Positions 35,641 through 42,572 of a stretch of DNA of 64,000 nt are shown here, in pieces. Location: the NCBI RefSeq assembly GCF_000190575.1, contig NC_015164.1:3306501-3370500 (forward strand). The letters are read 5' to 3'. This DNA comes from Phocaeicola salanitronis DSM 18170. GTDB lineage: Bacteria; Bacteroidota; Bacteroidia; Bacteroidales; Bacteroidaceae. Each line of letters opens with the position of its first letter. Position 1 is the stretch's first letter. The position numbers were made by a program, and so were the translations under genes. The notes beneath the pieces were generated by a model, which was not told where the DNA came from, ran no database searches, and saw nothing but the letters and a program-made list of their open reading frames with translations.

Positions 35641-36846
35641 ATGGAAGAAAAGAAAAAAGTTGTCGTTGCTTTCAGCGGCGGGCTGGATACTTCGTTCACC
35701 GTGATGTATCTGGCAAAAGAAAAAGGATATGAAGTATATGCCGCTTGTGCCAATACGGGCGGATTCAGTGCCGAACAATTGAAAAAGAATGAAGAGAATG
35801 CCTATAAATTAGGCGCGGTGAAATATGTCACCCTCGACGTAACACAAGAATACTACGCCAAGAGCCTGAAATACATGATATTCGGGAACGTGTTGCGTAA
35901 CGGCACCTATCCTATTTCCGTAAGTTCGGAACGCATCTTCCAGGCACTTGCCATTGCCCGCTATGCCAACGAAATCGGTGCACATGCCATTGCGCACGGC
36001 TCTACCGGTGCGGGAAACGACCAAGTACGTTTCGACATGACGTTCCTGGTCATGGCTCCGGGAGTGGAAATCATCACCCTGACCCGCGATATGGCATTAA
36101 GCCGTGACTATGAAATCAATTACTTGAAAGAGCACGGTTTCGAAGCCGACTTCACCAAGCTGAAATACTCCTATAACGTAGGCATCTGGGGCACTTCCAT
36201 CTGCGGAGGGGAAATCTTGGATTCGGCACAAGGACTGCCCGAAAGTGCATACCTGAAACAAGTCACCAAGGAAGGAAGCGAACTGCTGAAGCTGGAATTC
36301 AAGAAAGGTGAGCTGTACGCTGTCAATGGGGAAGTGTTCGACGATAAAATCAAAGCCATCCAGCGTGTAGAAGAAATCGGAGCACCTTACGGTATCGGAC
36401 GGGATATGCACGTAGGCGATACCATCATCGGCATCAAAGGGCGCGTAGGATTCGAAGCCGCAGCTCCGATGCTGATAATCGGTGCACACCGCTTCCTGGA
36501 AAAATACACGTTGAGCAAATGGCAGCAATACTGGAAAGACCAGGTGGCAAACTGGTACGGCATGTTCTTGCACGAAAGCCAATACCTGGAACCGGTGATG
36601 CGCGACATCGAAGCCATGCTGACCGAATCGCAACGCAACGTAAACGGTACGGCTATCCTTGAACTCCGCCCCTATTGCTTCTCTACCGTAGGCGTAGAAT
36701 CAGAAGACGATTTGGTAAAGAACAAGCTGGGCGAATACGGAGAAATGCAGAAAGGCTGGACGGCAGAAGATGCCAAAGGCTTTATCAAAGTACTCTCCAC
36801 TCCACTGAGAGCCTATTACGCAAACCATAAAGACGAAATGATGTAA
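35641..36846 (+). CDS. argG: Argininosuccinate synthase
   Basis: Joins citrulline and aspartate with ATP cleavage. 401 residues. The N-terminal P-loop-like motif is VVVAFSGGLDTSFTVMYL; later HGSTGAGNDQVRFD and the substrate region YSYNVGIWGTSI. The sequence belongs to the divergent Bacteroidetes/archaeal-like branch rather than the Escherichia coli type. 48 nt after the GNAT gene and 11 nt before the PspC gene. Confidence 0.94.
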   Translation: MEEKKKVVVAFSGGLDTSFTVMYLAKEKGYEVYAACANTGGFSAEQLKKNEENAYKLGAVKYVTLDVTQEYYAKSLKYMIFGNVLRNGTYPISVSSERIFQALAIARYANEIGAHAIAHGSTGAGNDQVRFDMTFLVMAPGVEIITLTRDMALSRDYEINYLKEHGFEADFTKLKYSYNVGIWGTSICGGEILDSAQGLPESAYLKQVTKEGSELLKLEFKKGELYAVNGEVFDDKIKAIQRVEEIGAPYGIGRDMHVGDTIIGIKGRVGFEAAAPMLIIGAHRFLEKYTLSKWQQYWKDQVANWYGMFLHESQYLEPVMRDIEAMLTESQRNVNGTAILELRPYCFSTVGVESEDDLVKNKLGEYGEMQKGWTAEDAKGFIKVLSTPLRAYYANHKDEMM

Positions 36847-36857
36847 AAAATACAACT

Positions 36858-37049
36858 ATGGAAGGGAAAAAACTGACCCGCCCGCAAAGCAACAAGATGT
36901 TGGCGGGCGTATGCGCCGGAATCGCGAACTATTTTAACCTCGACCCGACACTGATCCGTGTAATATACGCGTTGCTCACGGTCTTTACTGCCTTTGCAGG
37001 GATAATCGTGTATTTATTATTATGGATAATCATTCCTGAAGATAAATAA
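36858..37049 (+). CDS. PspC-domain small membrane protein
   Basis: 63 residues: KLTRPQSNKMLAGVCAGIAN then a hydrophobic helix (about residues 32-57, FAGIIVYLLLWIIIPEDK). This is the single-domain PspC form. Its place inside an arginine operon (11 nt after argG, 8 nt before argC) is unusual; a role in membrane stress is known for the domain, none for arginine synthesis. Confidence 0.88.
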   Translation: MEGKKLTRPQSNKMLAGVCAGIANYFNLDPTLIRVIYALLTVFTAFAGIIVYLLLWIIIPEDK

Positions 37050-37057
37050 CAAAGCCC

Positions 37058-38026
37058 ATGATTAAAGTAGGAATTATAGGAGGAGCAGGATATACAGCAG
37101 GCGAACTGATTCGCCTGCTTATCAATCACCCTGATGTGGAGATTCATTTCATCAACAGTTCGAGCAATGCCGGAAATAAGATTACCGATGTACACGAAGG
37201 ACTGTATGGCGAAACCGATTTGACCTTTACCGATGAATTGCCACTGGATGAAGTGGATGTGGTATTTTTCTGTACGGCACATGGTGACACGCGCAAGTTT
37301 ATGGAAAGCCACAACCTGCCCGAAGACTTGAAGATAATCGACCTGTCGATGGATTACCGCATTGCCGCTGAAGACCATGACTTCGTATACGGTCTTCCCG
37401 AACTGAACCGACGCACCATCTGTCATAGCAAGCACATCGCCAATCCGGGATGTTTCGCCACCTGCATTCAGTTGGGGCTGTTGCCCTTGGCAAAACACTT
37501 GATGTTGAAAGGTGATATCATTGTAAATGCCATAACCGGAAGTACGGGAGCCGGAGTAAAACCGGGAGCGACTACGCATTTCAGTTGGCGGAACAACAAC
37601 TTGAGCATTTACAAGCCGTTCACGCACCAGCACCTTCCGGAAATACGCCAGTCGCTGAAGCAATTGCAGAACAGCTTCGATGCAGATATTACGTTCATCC
37701 CTTACCGCGGCGACTTCGCCCGAGGCATTTTCGCCACTACAATCATAAAGACGAAGGTAGAATTGCCCGAAATCGTGAAGATGTATGAAGACTATTATGC
37801 CGAAGACTCGTTCGTGCATATCGTAGAAAAGAGCATCGACCTGAAGCAAGTGGTCAACACCAACAAGTGTCTGATTCACTTAGAAAAACACGAAGACAAA
37901 CTTCTCATCGTGTCTTGCATTGACAACTTGCTGAAAGGCGCCAGCGGTCAGGCGGTACACAACATGAACCTGATGTTCAATCTGGAAGAAACTACCGGAC
38001 TCAAGCTGAAGCCAAGCGCTTTTTAA
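37058..38026 (+). CDS. argC: N-acetyl(succinyl)-gamma-glutamyl-phosphate reductase
   Basis: 322 residues. NADP-binding N-terminus (VGIIGGAGYTAGELIRLL), substrate region VFFCTAHGDTRKF, catalytic cysteine in NPGCFATCIQLGLLPL, then a VNAITGSTGAGVKPG loop. Reduces acylated glutamyl phosphate to the semialdehyde; in Bacteroides probably the succinyl form. It ends 97 nt before an intergenic repeat, after which argD follows a GIY-YIG gene. Confidence 0.95.
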   Translation: MIKVGIIGGAGYTAGELIRLLINHPDVEIHFINSSSNAGNKITDVHEGLYGETDLTFTDELPLDEVDVVFFCTAHGDTRKFMESHNLPEDLKIIDLSMDYRIAAEDHDFVYGLPELNRRTICHSKHIANPGCFATCIQLGLLPLAKHLMLKGDIIVNAITGSTGAGVKPGATTHFSWRNNNLSIYKPFTHQHLPEIRQSLKQLQNSFDADITFIPYRGDFARGIFATTIIKTKVELPEIVKMYEDYYAEDSFVHIVEKSIDLKQVVNTNKCLIHLEKHEDKLLIVSCIDNLLKGASGQAVHNMNLMFNLEETTGLKLKPSAF

Positions 38027-38122
38027 GTGAAGAATTATAGTCCAAACGGATTGTATTTGTTATATTGAGTGCCCATATCCCATGGGAAATCCATTCGATT
38101 ATGACAAATATTCATAACACAT

Positions 38123-38203
38123 TGTCATCCTGAGCGTTAGCGAAGGATCTCGTAAACATCCACGTAAATGTATCCAAGATGCTTCACTACGTTCAGCATG
38201 ACA
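38123..38203. repeat. TGTCATCCTGAGCG-type intergenic palindrome
   Basis: TGTCATCCTGAGCGTTAGCG... faces ...CTACGTTCAGCATGACA. The type is widespread in bacterial genomes. A degraded copy lies at 39727-39802, so two copies flank the GIY-YIG/argD stretch. Confidence 0.75.
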
Positions 38204-38249
38204 AATGATTTTTCACATTTCATTCCTGATTAACTATAATAAAAAGCAA

Positions 38250-38552
38250 ATGAATAATATACACCAATATTGGGTTTACATTCTTTCCAACAAGACACGA
38301 AGTGTCTTATATATTGGTGTAACAAATAATTTATACAAAAGATTCATTGAACATAAAACAGGAATTATTCCGGGATTCACCTCAAAATATAAATGTCACT
38401 ATTTAGTTTATTTTGAAGAATACCATGATATAAACGAAGCCATTGTAAGAGAAAAAGAATTGAAAGGTTGGACTAGATATAAGAAAGAAAAACTTATACG
38501 AAACAATAATCCTTCACTAAAAAATTTGGCTCAGGAAATGAATTGGGAATAA
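38250..38552 (+). CDS. GIY-YIG (URI domain) endonuclease-like protein
   Basis: 100 residues from the ATG at 38250 (MNNIHQYWVYILSNK). Motifs of single-domain GIY-YIG proteins: WVYILSNK, LYIGVTNNLYKR with the catalytic Arg, then HK and the Glu-rich YFEEYHDINEAI with the probable metal ligand. Many such URI proteins are chromosomal genes of unknown role. It lies between argC and argD with a repeat upstream, has lower GC than its neighbours and looks like an insertion. Confidence 0.85.
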   Translation: MNNIHQYWVYILSNKTRSVLYIGVTNNLYKRFIEHKTGIIPGFTSKYKCHYLVYFEEYHDINEAIVREKELKGWTRYKKEKLIRNNNPSLKNLAQEMNWE

Positions 38553-38578
38553 GAGACAACAATTAAACATTATATAAA

Positions 38579-39712
38579 ATGAAATTATTCGATGTATATC
38601 CTCTCTTTGACATTAACATTGTCAAGGGAAAAGCCTGCCACGTGTGGGATGACAAAGGACAAGAATACCTTGACCTGTACGGAGGGCACGCCGTTATCTC
38701 CATCGGGCATTCACACCCGCATTATGTGGAAATGATAAGCAAACAAGTTGCTATGCTGGGATTCTACTCCAACTCGGTCATTAACAAGCTGCAACAGGAA
38801 GTTGCCGACCGGTTGGGAGCGATGTGCGGCTATGACGATTACCAGCTGTTCTTAATCAATTCAGGAGCCGAAGCCAATGAAAATGCCCTGAAACTGGCGT
38901 CTTTCTATAACGGACGCACACGCATTGTTTCTTTCGGCAAAGCTTTCCACGGACGTACCTCGCTGGCGGTAGAAGTGACCGACAATCCGAAAATCATCGC
39001 TCCTGTCAACGCCAACCAACATGTTACCTACCTGCCGCTAAATGATATAGAAGCCATGAAAGCCGAACTGGCAAAAGGCGATGTCTGCGCCGTTATCATT
39101 GAAGGTATTCAAGGGATAGGCGGCATCCGGATACCCGATACAGACTTTATGAAAGCTTTGCGCCAAACTTGCGACGCAAACAACACCGTACTGATTCTGG
39201 ACGAAATCCAGTCGGGTTACGGTCGAAGCGGCAAGTTCTTCGCTCACCAATACAGTGGCATCCGCCCCGATATCATTACTGTAGCCAAAGGAATCGGCAA
39301 CGGTTTCCCCATGGGAGGCGTACTCATCAGTCCGAAATTCAAACCCGTTTACGGACAATTAGGCACGACTTTCGGCGGTAATCACCTGGCTTGTGCCGCA
39401 GCAATTGCCGTACTGGATGTCATAAAAGAAGAGAAGCTGATAGAAAATGCGGCAAAAGTCGGCACACATTTATTAGAAGAACTGAAGTGTTTCAAGGGCA
39501 TCAAGGAAGTGCGCGGATGTGGTCTGATGATAGGGCTGGAATTTGAAGAGCCTGTTAAAGAGCTGCGTACGAAACTGCTCTTCGAGCAAAAAGTTTTTAC
39601 AGGTGTAAGCGGAACCAATGTCATCCGTCTGCTTCCTCCTCTCTGCCTCAGCATGAACGAAGCGGATGAGTTCCTCACTCGCTTGCAAAATGCGATGAAA
39701 ACAATAAGGTAA
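38579..39712 (+). CDS. argD: Acetyl(succinyl)ornithine aminotransferase
   Basis: PLP aminotransferase of arginine synthesis. 377 residues, class III fold: LYGGHAVISIGHSHPHYVEM near the N-terminus, NSGAEANENALKLA, the aspartate in LILDEIQSGYGR and the PLP lysine in TVAKGIGNGFPMGG. In Bacteroides the natural substrate is probably N-succinylornithine, as argued from the known succinyl pathway. Last gene of the cluster. Confidence 0.94.
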   Translation: MKLFDVYPLFDINIVKGKACHVWDDKGQEYLDLYGGHAVISIGHSHPHYVEMISKQVAMLGFYSNSVINKLQQEVADRLGAMCGYDDYQLFLINSGAEANENALKLASFYNGRTRIVSFGKAFHGRTSLAVEVTDNPKIIAPVNANQHVTYLPLNDIEAMKAELAKGDVCAVIIEGIQGIGGIRIPDTDFMKALRQTCDANNTVLILDEIQSGYGRSGKFFAHQYSGIRPDIITVAKGIGNGFPMGGVLISPKFKPVYGQLGTTFGGNHLACAAAIAVLDVIKEEKLIENAAKVGTHLLEELKCFKGIKEVRGCGLMIGLEFEEPVKELRTKLLFEQKVFTGVSGTNVIRLLPPLCLSMNEADEFLTRLQNAMKTIR

Positions 39713-39726
39713 TAAATTTGCATAGT

Positions 39727-39802
39727 AGCACTACCTGTCTAAGGGAATGAAGTGAAGTATCTTCAATGTCTACGAGATGCTTCACTTCGTTCAATATAAC
39801 AA
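39727..39802. repeat. Degraded TGTCATCCTGAGCG-type palindrome
   Basis: Retains GAAGTGAAGTATCTT facing AGATGCTTCACTTCGTTCA; ends eroded. It may terminate the arginine transcript, but has no clear T-run. Confidence 0.5.
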
Positions 39803-39816
39803 AATAGAAAAATAAA

Positions 39817-39898
39817 TAAAAAATCCCCCGTTAGAGGACGAGGGAACCTAATGTTTTCACAACGGAATAATCCTTATTGTGATTTGCTTCAAATTAGT
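39817..39898 (-). ncRNA. tracrRNA-like RNA (orphan, type II CRISPR)
   Basis: About 80 nt on the minus strand. Order: anti-repeat ACTAATTTGAAGCAAATCAC (39898 down to about 39877), a nexus-like hairpin AAGGATTATTCCGTT, the run GTGAAAACAT, and a terminator CCCTCGT-CCTCTA-ACGGGGG followed by ATTTTTT. The anti-repeat is complementary over 20 positions, with one bulge, to the repeat-like sequence at 40027-40073. A consensus promoter starts it exactly at the anti-repeat. No Cas9, Cas1 or Cas2 gene lies in the window. Another identity is possible, but the four parts in order are what tracrRNAs have. Confidence 0.75.
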
Positions 39899-39903
39899 GA
39901 GAA

Positions 39904-39934
39904 CAAAGTTAAGGAAAAAGTTTGAAAAGACAAA
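39904..39934 (-). promoter_or_regulatory. Promoter of the tracrRNA-like gene
   Basis: On the minus strand TTTG (39934-39931), 19 nt, TAACTTTG (39911-39904): an exact Bacteroides promoter. The expected start about 7 nt on coincides with the first base of the anti-repeat. Confidence 0.8.
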
Positions 39935-39951
39935 TTTTGTCGCAAAAAATT

Positions 39952-39982
39952 CATAGCTTTGGGAAAAATATATAAAGCTATG
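39952..39982. other. Hairpin CATAGCTTT / AAAGCTATG
   Basis: 9-bp perfect stem with a 13-nt A-rich loop between the tracrRNA promoter and the CRISPR-like repeat. Could be a terminator. Function unknown. Confidence 0.5.
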
Positions 39983-40026
39983 AAACCAAAACACATCGTG
40001 CCGAGGCCCCTTCAGGCATAGGCGTA

Positions 40027-40073
40027 ATTGTTTTCAATAGTTCAAATATATTAATTTGAAAGCAAATCACAAC
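40027..40073 (-). CRISPR. Single degenerate type II CRISPR-like repeat
   Basis: On the minus strand 47 nt beginning GTTGTGATTTGCTTTCAAAT. It agrees at about 41 of 47 positions with the 47-bp type II-C repeat of Bacteroides fragilis as I remember it, and it is complementary to the anti-repeat of the neighbouring tracrRNA-like gene. The differences are concentrated in the 3' half, as in terminal repeats. No second repeat follows at the expected 30-nt spacing on either side, so this is a remnant and not an array. Confidence 0.6.
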
Positions 40074-40109
40074 TGCTTTCAGAAACTGGATACGGCTTTG
40101 GTAGAAGTC

Positions 40110-41045
40110 AAATCGGTAAGTGTAATATTATGAAAAACACGGACGCTTGTATCGGCTGATGAGGGCGTTCATGTTGTGTAGCGTGTATGCTTGTATGAAG
40201 CAATACGGGCGCATGTGTTCTGTATGGATATGATATTAGCTGGCGGGTGCAAGTTCCCAATGAATCTTAATAGCGGAAATCATATTGCCAAGATCAAGAA
40301 TGTCTGAATCTGAATGAAGCTGGCGGTAAGTACATAGTCTGACGGACAGAAACTTCATATAAGGCATATAACTGTGGGTAAGATTGCTAAACAAACTAAA
40401 CCTTATAGCAATATTCGGAACGGTTGGTGTAAATGGAACAGATATAAGATGGAAAGTCAATATCCTTACCCGAGGAGGTCTTACGGACATACCGAATATT
40501 TTTACAAAATGTATGGAGTAATGCTTGCCGCGATAAGCCGGCAGAAGTCATAGTAATGGGGTAGATATGTTCCATGAAGGACTGGCCTGACAATTAAACG
40601 ATAGTTACTGAAAGTTGCCTTATGAAAGAATGCAGAAAACATCAGCCGCTAATGTCTGCCCTCAAAGGGACAGGATGGAATCCGACAGGTATGAGGAAGT
40701 GCAGACTTTCGCTGGATTGGGTACTACCATCTTACACAGATAAAGTGTCTTTGTATTGAAACAGACGAATGGTTAAGGTGACGGATACGTATGTATAGTT
40801 GAACATCATGGAAGATAGTCAAGACCAGAGTGGAGAGCCTAAAGAAATATGATGCCCTTGATTGTCAGGTATATCAGTGGGGAGACATTCACCTTGGCTA
40901 TTGGTGTGTAGCGAACAACCGCTTGCTAACTTCCGCAATGTCTAATAATAGGAAGCGCCGTATGCGGAACGGACGTACGGTGGTGTGAGAGGTTGGAAAA
41001 CGAAAGTAGGAAGAAAACCATTTCGTTTTCCTCCTACTCGATTAT
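40110..41045 (+). mobile_element. Group II intron, RT mostly deleted (5' end uncertain)
   Basis: The 3' end is clear: domain V at about 40953-40988 (AGC triad in GAAGCGCCGTATGCGG, then GGACGTACGGTGG) and domain VI at about 41000-41042 (GTAGGAAGAAAAC / GTTTTCCTCCTAC with a bulged A). Upstream is a structured domain I to III region, including GGTGCAAGTTCCC and GCAGAAGTCATAGTA. A second, reversed copy of part of domain I lies at 47385-47660. The 5' end is not fixed: a GTGCC at 39998 preceded by AACACAT could pair with ATGTGTT at 40213, but that would place the CRISPR-like repeat inside domain I. The insertion site is intergenic, between argD and the first SusD. Confidence 0.75.
40803..40988 (+). 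pseudogene. C-terminal remnant of the intron reverse transcriptase
   Basis: An open stretch after the stop codon at 40800-40802 reads TSWKIVKTRVESLKKYDAL ... YQWGDIHLGYWCVANNRLLT and ends with a stop at 40986-40988, inside domain V. This is the C-terminal tail of group II intron maturases (WGnxRxGYWrxAnS..L..A). The polymerase part is missing, so splicing or mobility would need a protein from elsewhere. Confidence 0.7.
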
Positions 41046-41063
41046 TAGGTTTGTTTTAAAAAC

Positions 41064-42539
41064 TTATTTCGGCAATGTTCCAGACCAATCGTTTTGTTCT
41101 ACGCCAAATCCGGAATTGACTTCTGCAGCAGGAATCGGGAATATCAAATCTGAAATTTTGTAATTGCTATAAGTAAATGCTATATTCGGTGCTTGTATAG
41201 CAAATACATCTGCTGCTTCGTCCCAACGGCGCAAGTCATACAGACGTAAACCTTCTTGGAACAATTCGCGGGCACGTTCGTCTTTGATGAAAGACAGCAG
41301 TTCGTCAGCTGTTGCGGGCAGATTGTCTACGGAAGTAATGTCTGCGTTTCGTTTCGCTACAGTCAGAAGAGAATTGCGTGCGCTGTTCACATCACCTGTT
41401 TTTGCATCAGCTTCTGCCATAATCAGGTACATTTCCGGAGCATTGACCAAGTAGTTGGTTGCATATGCAGGGTTGCCGCTAGAATGTTGTGAATATTTTC
41501 CTCCCGTAAATACAGGAGCGGCACTTGTAGATTCGTCAGACCATCCGAAGATAGATGTACGGCAATCGTTTTCTCCATACATTGCCTGCAGTTTCGGGCT
41601 CGGGCTGAAATTATAGGTGGACCATAATGTTCCGCTTGAGTTAGCCGACCAGTTATCGGTTTGAGTAATAGCTAATGAAAGCAGGCTTTCTGTATTTGAA
41701 GTATTGTCACTGAACAATGCGGCGTATGCTGTAGCATCGTATGTTAAAGTAGTGATGCCTTTTTCATTCAATGCTTGTTGTGCATACTGTTTCGCTTCAC
41801 TCCAGTTCTCCAGATACAGGTTGGTTCTTGCCAATAATCCGTAAACGGCTGCTTTATTCATGTATAGGATAGAACCACGGTCACCTCCGGCTGCATCGAA
41901 ATGGCTGATTGCGTTGTCGAAATCAGACAAAATCGCCGTATAAGTTTCACCAATGGTAGAACGGCTTACTTGGGTTAGCGCTTCAATCGGTGCTTGATCG
42001 ATTACGACGATACCCGGCTCTGACGAGAAGTCACTGCCGTTCACCTTTACCTGATGGGCATAAATGTTAACCATCATCAATTCAGCATAACCCCGCAAAG
42101 CGTATGCTTCTGCCATGCATCGGTCTAATTGGGTTTTTTCTTCGTCATTGCTTCCTTCATATAAAGCTTGCGATGCTTGGATGACACGGGTTGCGTTGTC
42201 CGCTACCTTATAACCATATTCCCAAATGTCCTGTAAGTAGGTATCGGTATCAACCACGGTATAAGTATAGATATTGTTAAAGTGGTTGGTCTTTGAGTTC
42301 CAATAAGCTATATCGGTCGGTATATCACCGATACTGATAGCATAATTCCCGGCAAAGTTATAATAGAAAAGGTTATAATAGGTACCGTTCAATGCCGTTG
42401 AAATGTTGTTTACGCTCGATAAACCTCCTTCCGAATCAATTCCGTTGTAGTAATCCGTTTCCAGAAAACTTTCACCACAACTCGAAAGACTGAATCCGAG
42501 GGTTGCTATAGCAAAGGCTTTCAATATATTCTTTTTCAT
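41064..42539 (-). CDS. SusD-like outer-membrane lipoprotein, cassette 1
   Basis: About 491 residues from the ATG at 42539 (MKKNILKAFAIATLGFSLSS); lipobox Cys in LSSCGES. SusD family: N-terminal helical repeats (AEAYALRGYAELMMVNIYA is the TPR-like signature) and a C-terminal part with AEADAKTGDVNSARN and a RARELFQEGLRLYDLRRW motif. Binds a glycan or peptide ligand over its SusC partner, encoded 33 nt upstream. Because that SusC is a silent cassette, this gene probably has no promoter of its own in the present orientation. Confidence 0.92.
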   Translation of the reverse strand: MKKNILKAFAIATLGFSLSSCGESFLETDYYNGIDSEGGLSSVNNISTALNGTYYNLFYYNFAGNYAISIGDIPTDIAYWNSKTNHFNNIYTYTVVDTDTYLQDIWEYGYKVADNATRVIQASQALYEGSNDEEKTQLDRCMAEAYALRGYAELMMVNIYAHQVKVNGSDFSSEPGIVVIDQAPIEALTQVSRSTIGETYTAILSDFDNAISHFDAAGGDRGSILYMNKAAVYGLLARTNLYLENWSEAKQYAQQALNEKGITTLTYDATAYAALFSDNTSNTESLLSLAITQTDNWSANSSGTLWSTYNFSPSPKLQAMYGENDCRTSIFGWSDESTSAAPVFTGGKYSQHSSGNPAYATNYLVNAPEMYLIMAEADAKTGDVNSARNSLLTVAKRNADITSVDNLPATADELLSFIKDERARELFQEGLRLYDLRRWDEAADVFAIQAPNIAFTYSNYKISDLIFPIPAAEVNSGFGVEQNDWSGTLPK

Positions 42540-42572
42540 ATAAATCTCTCTTTTTAAATTATTCTTCAATCA

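Noticed and set aside
40236..40593. Small minus-strand frames inside the group II intron
   Set aside because: They overlap structured intron RNA on the other strand and have no family features.
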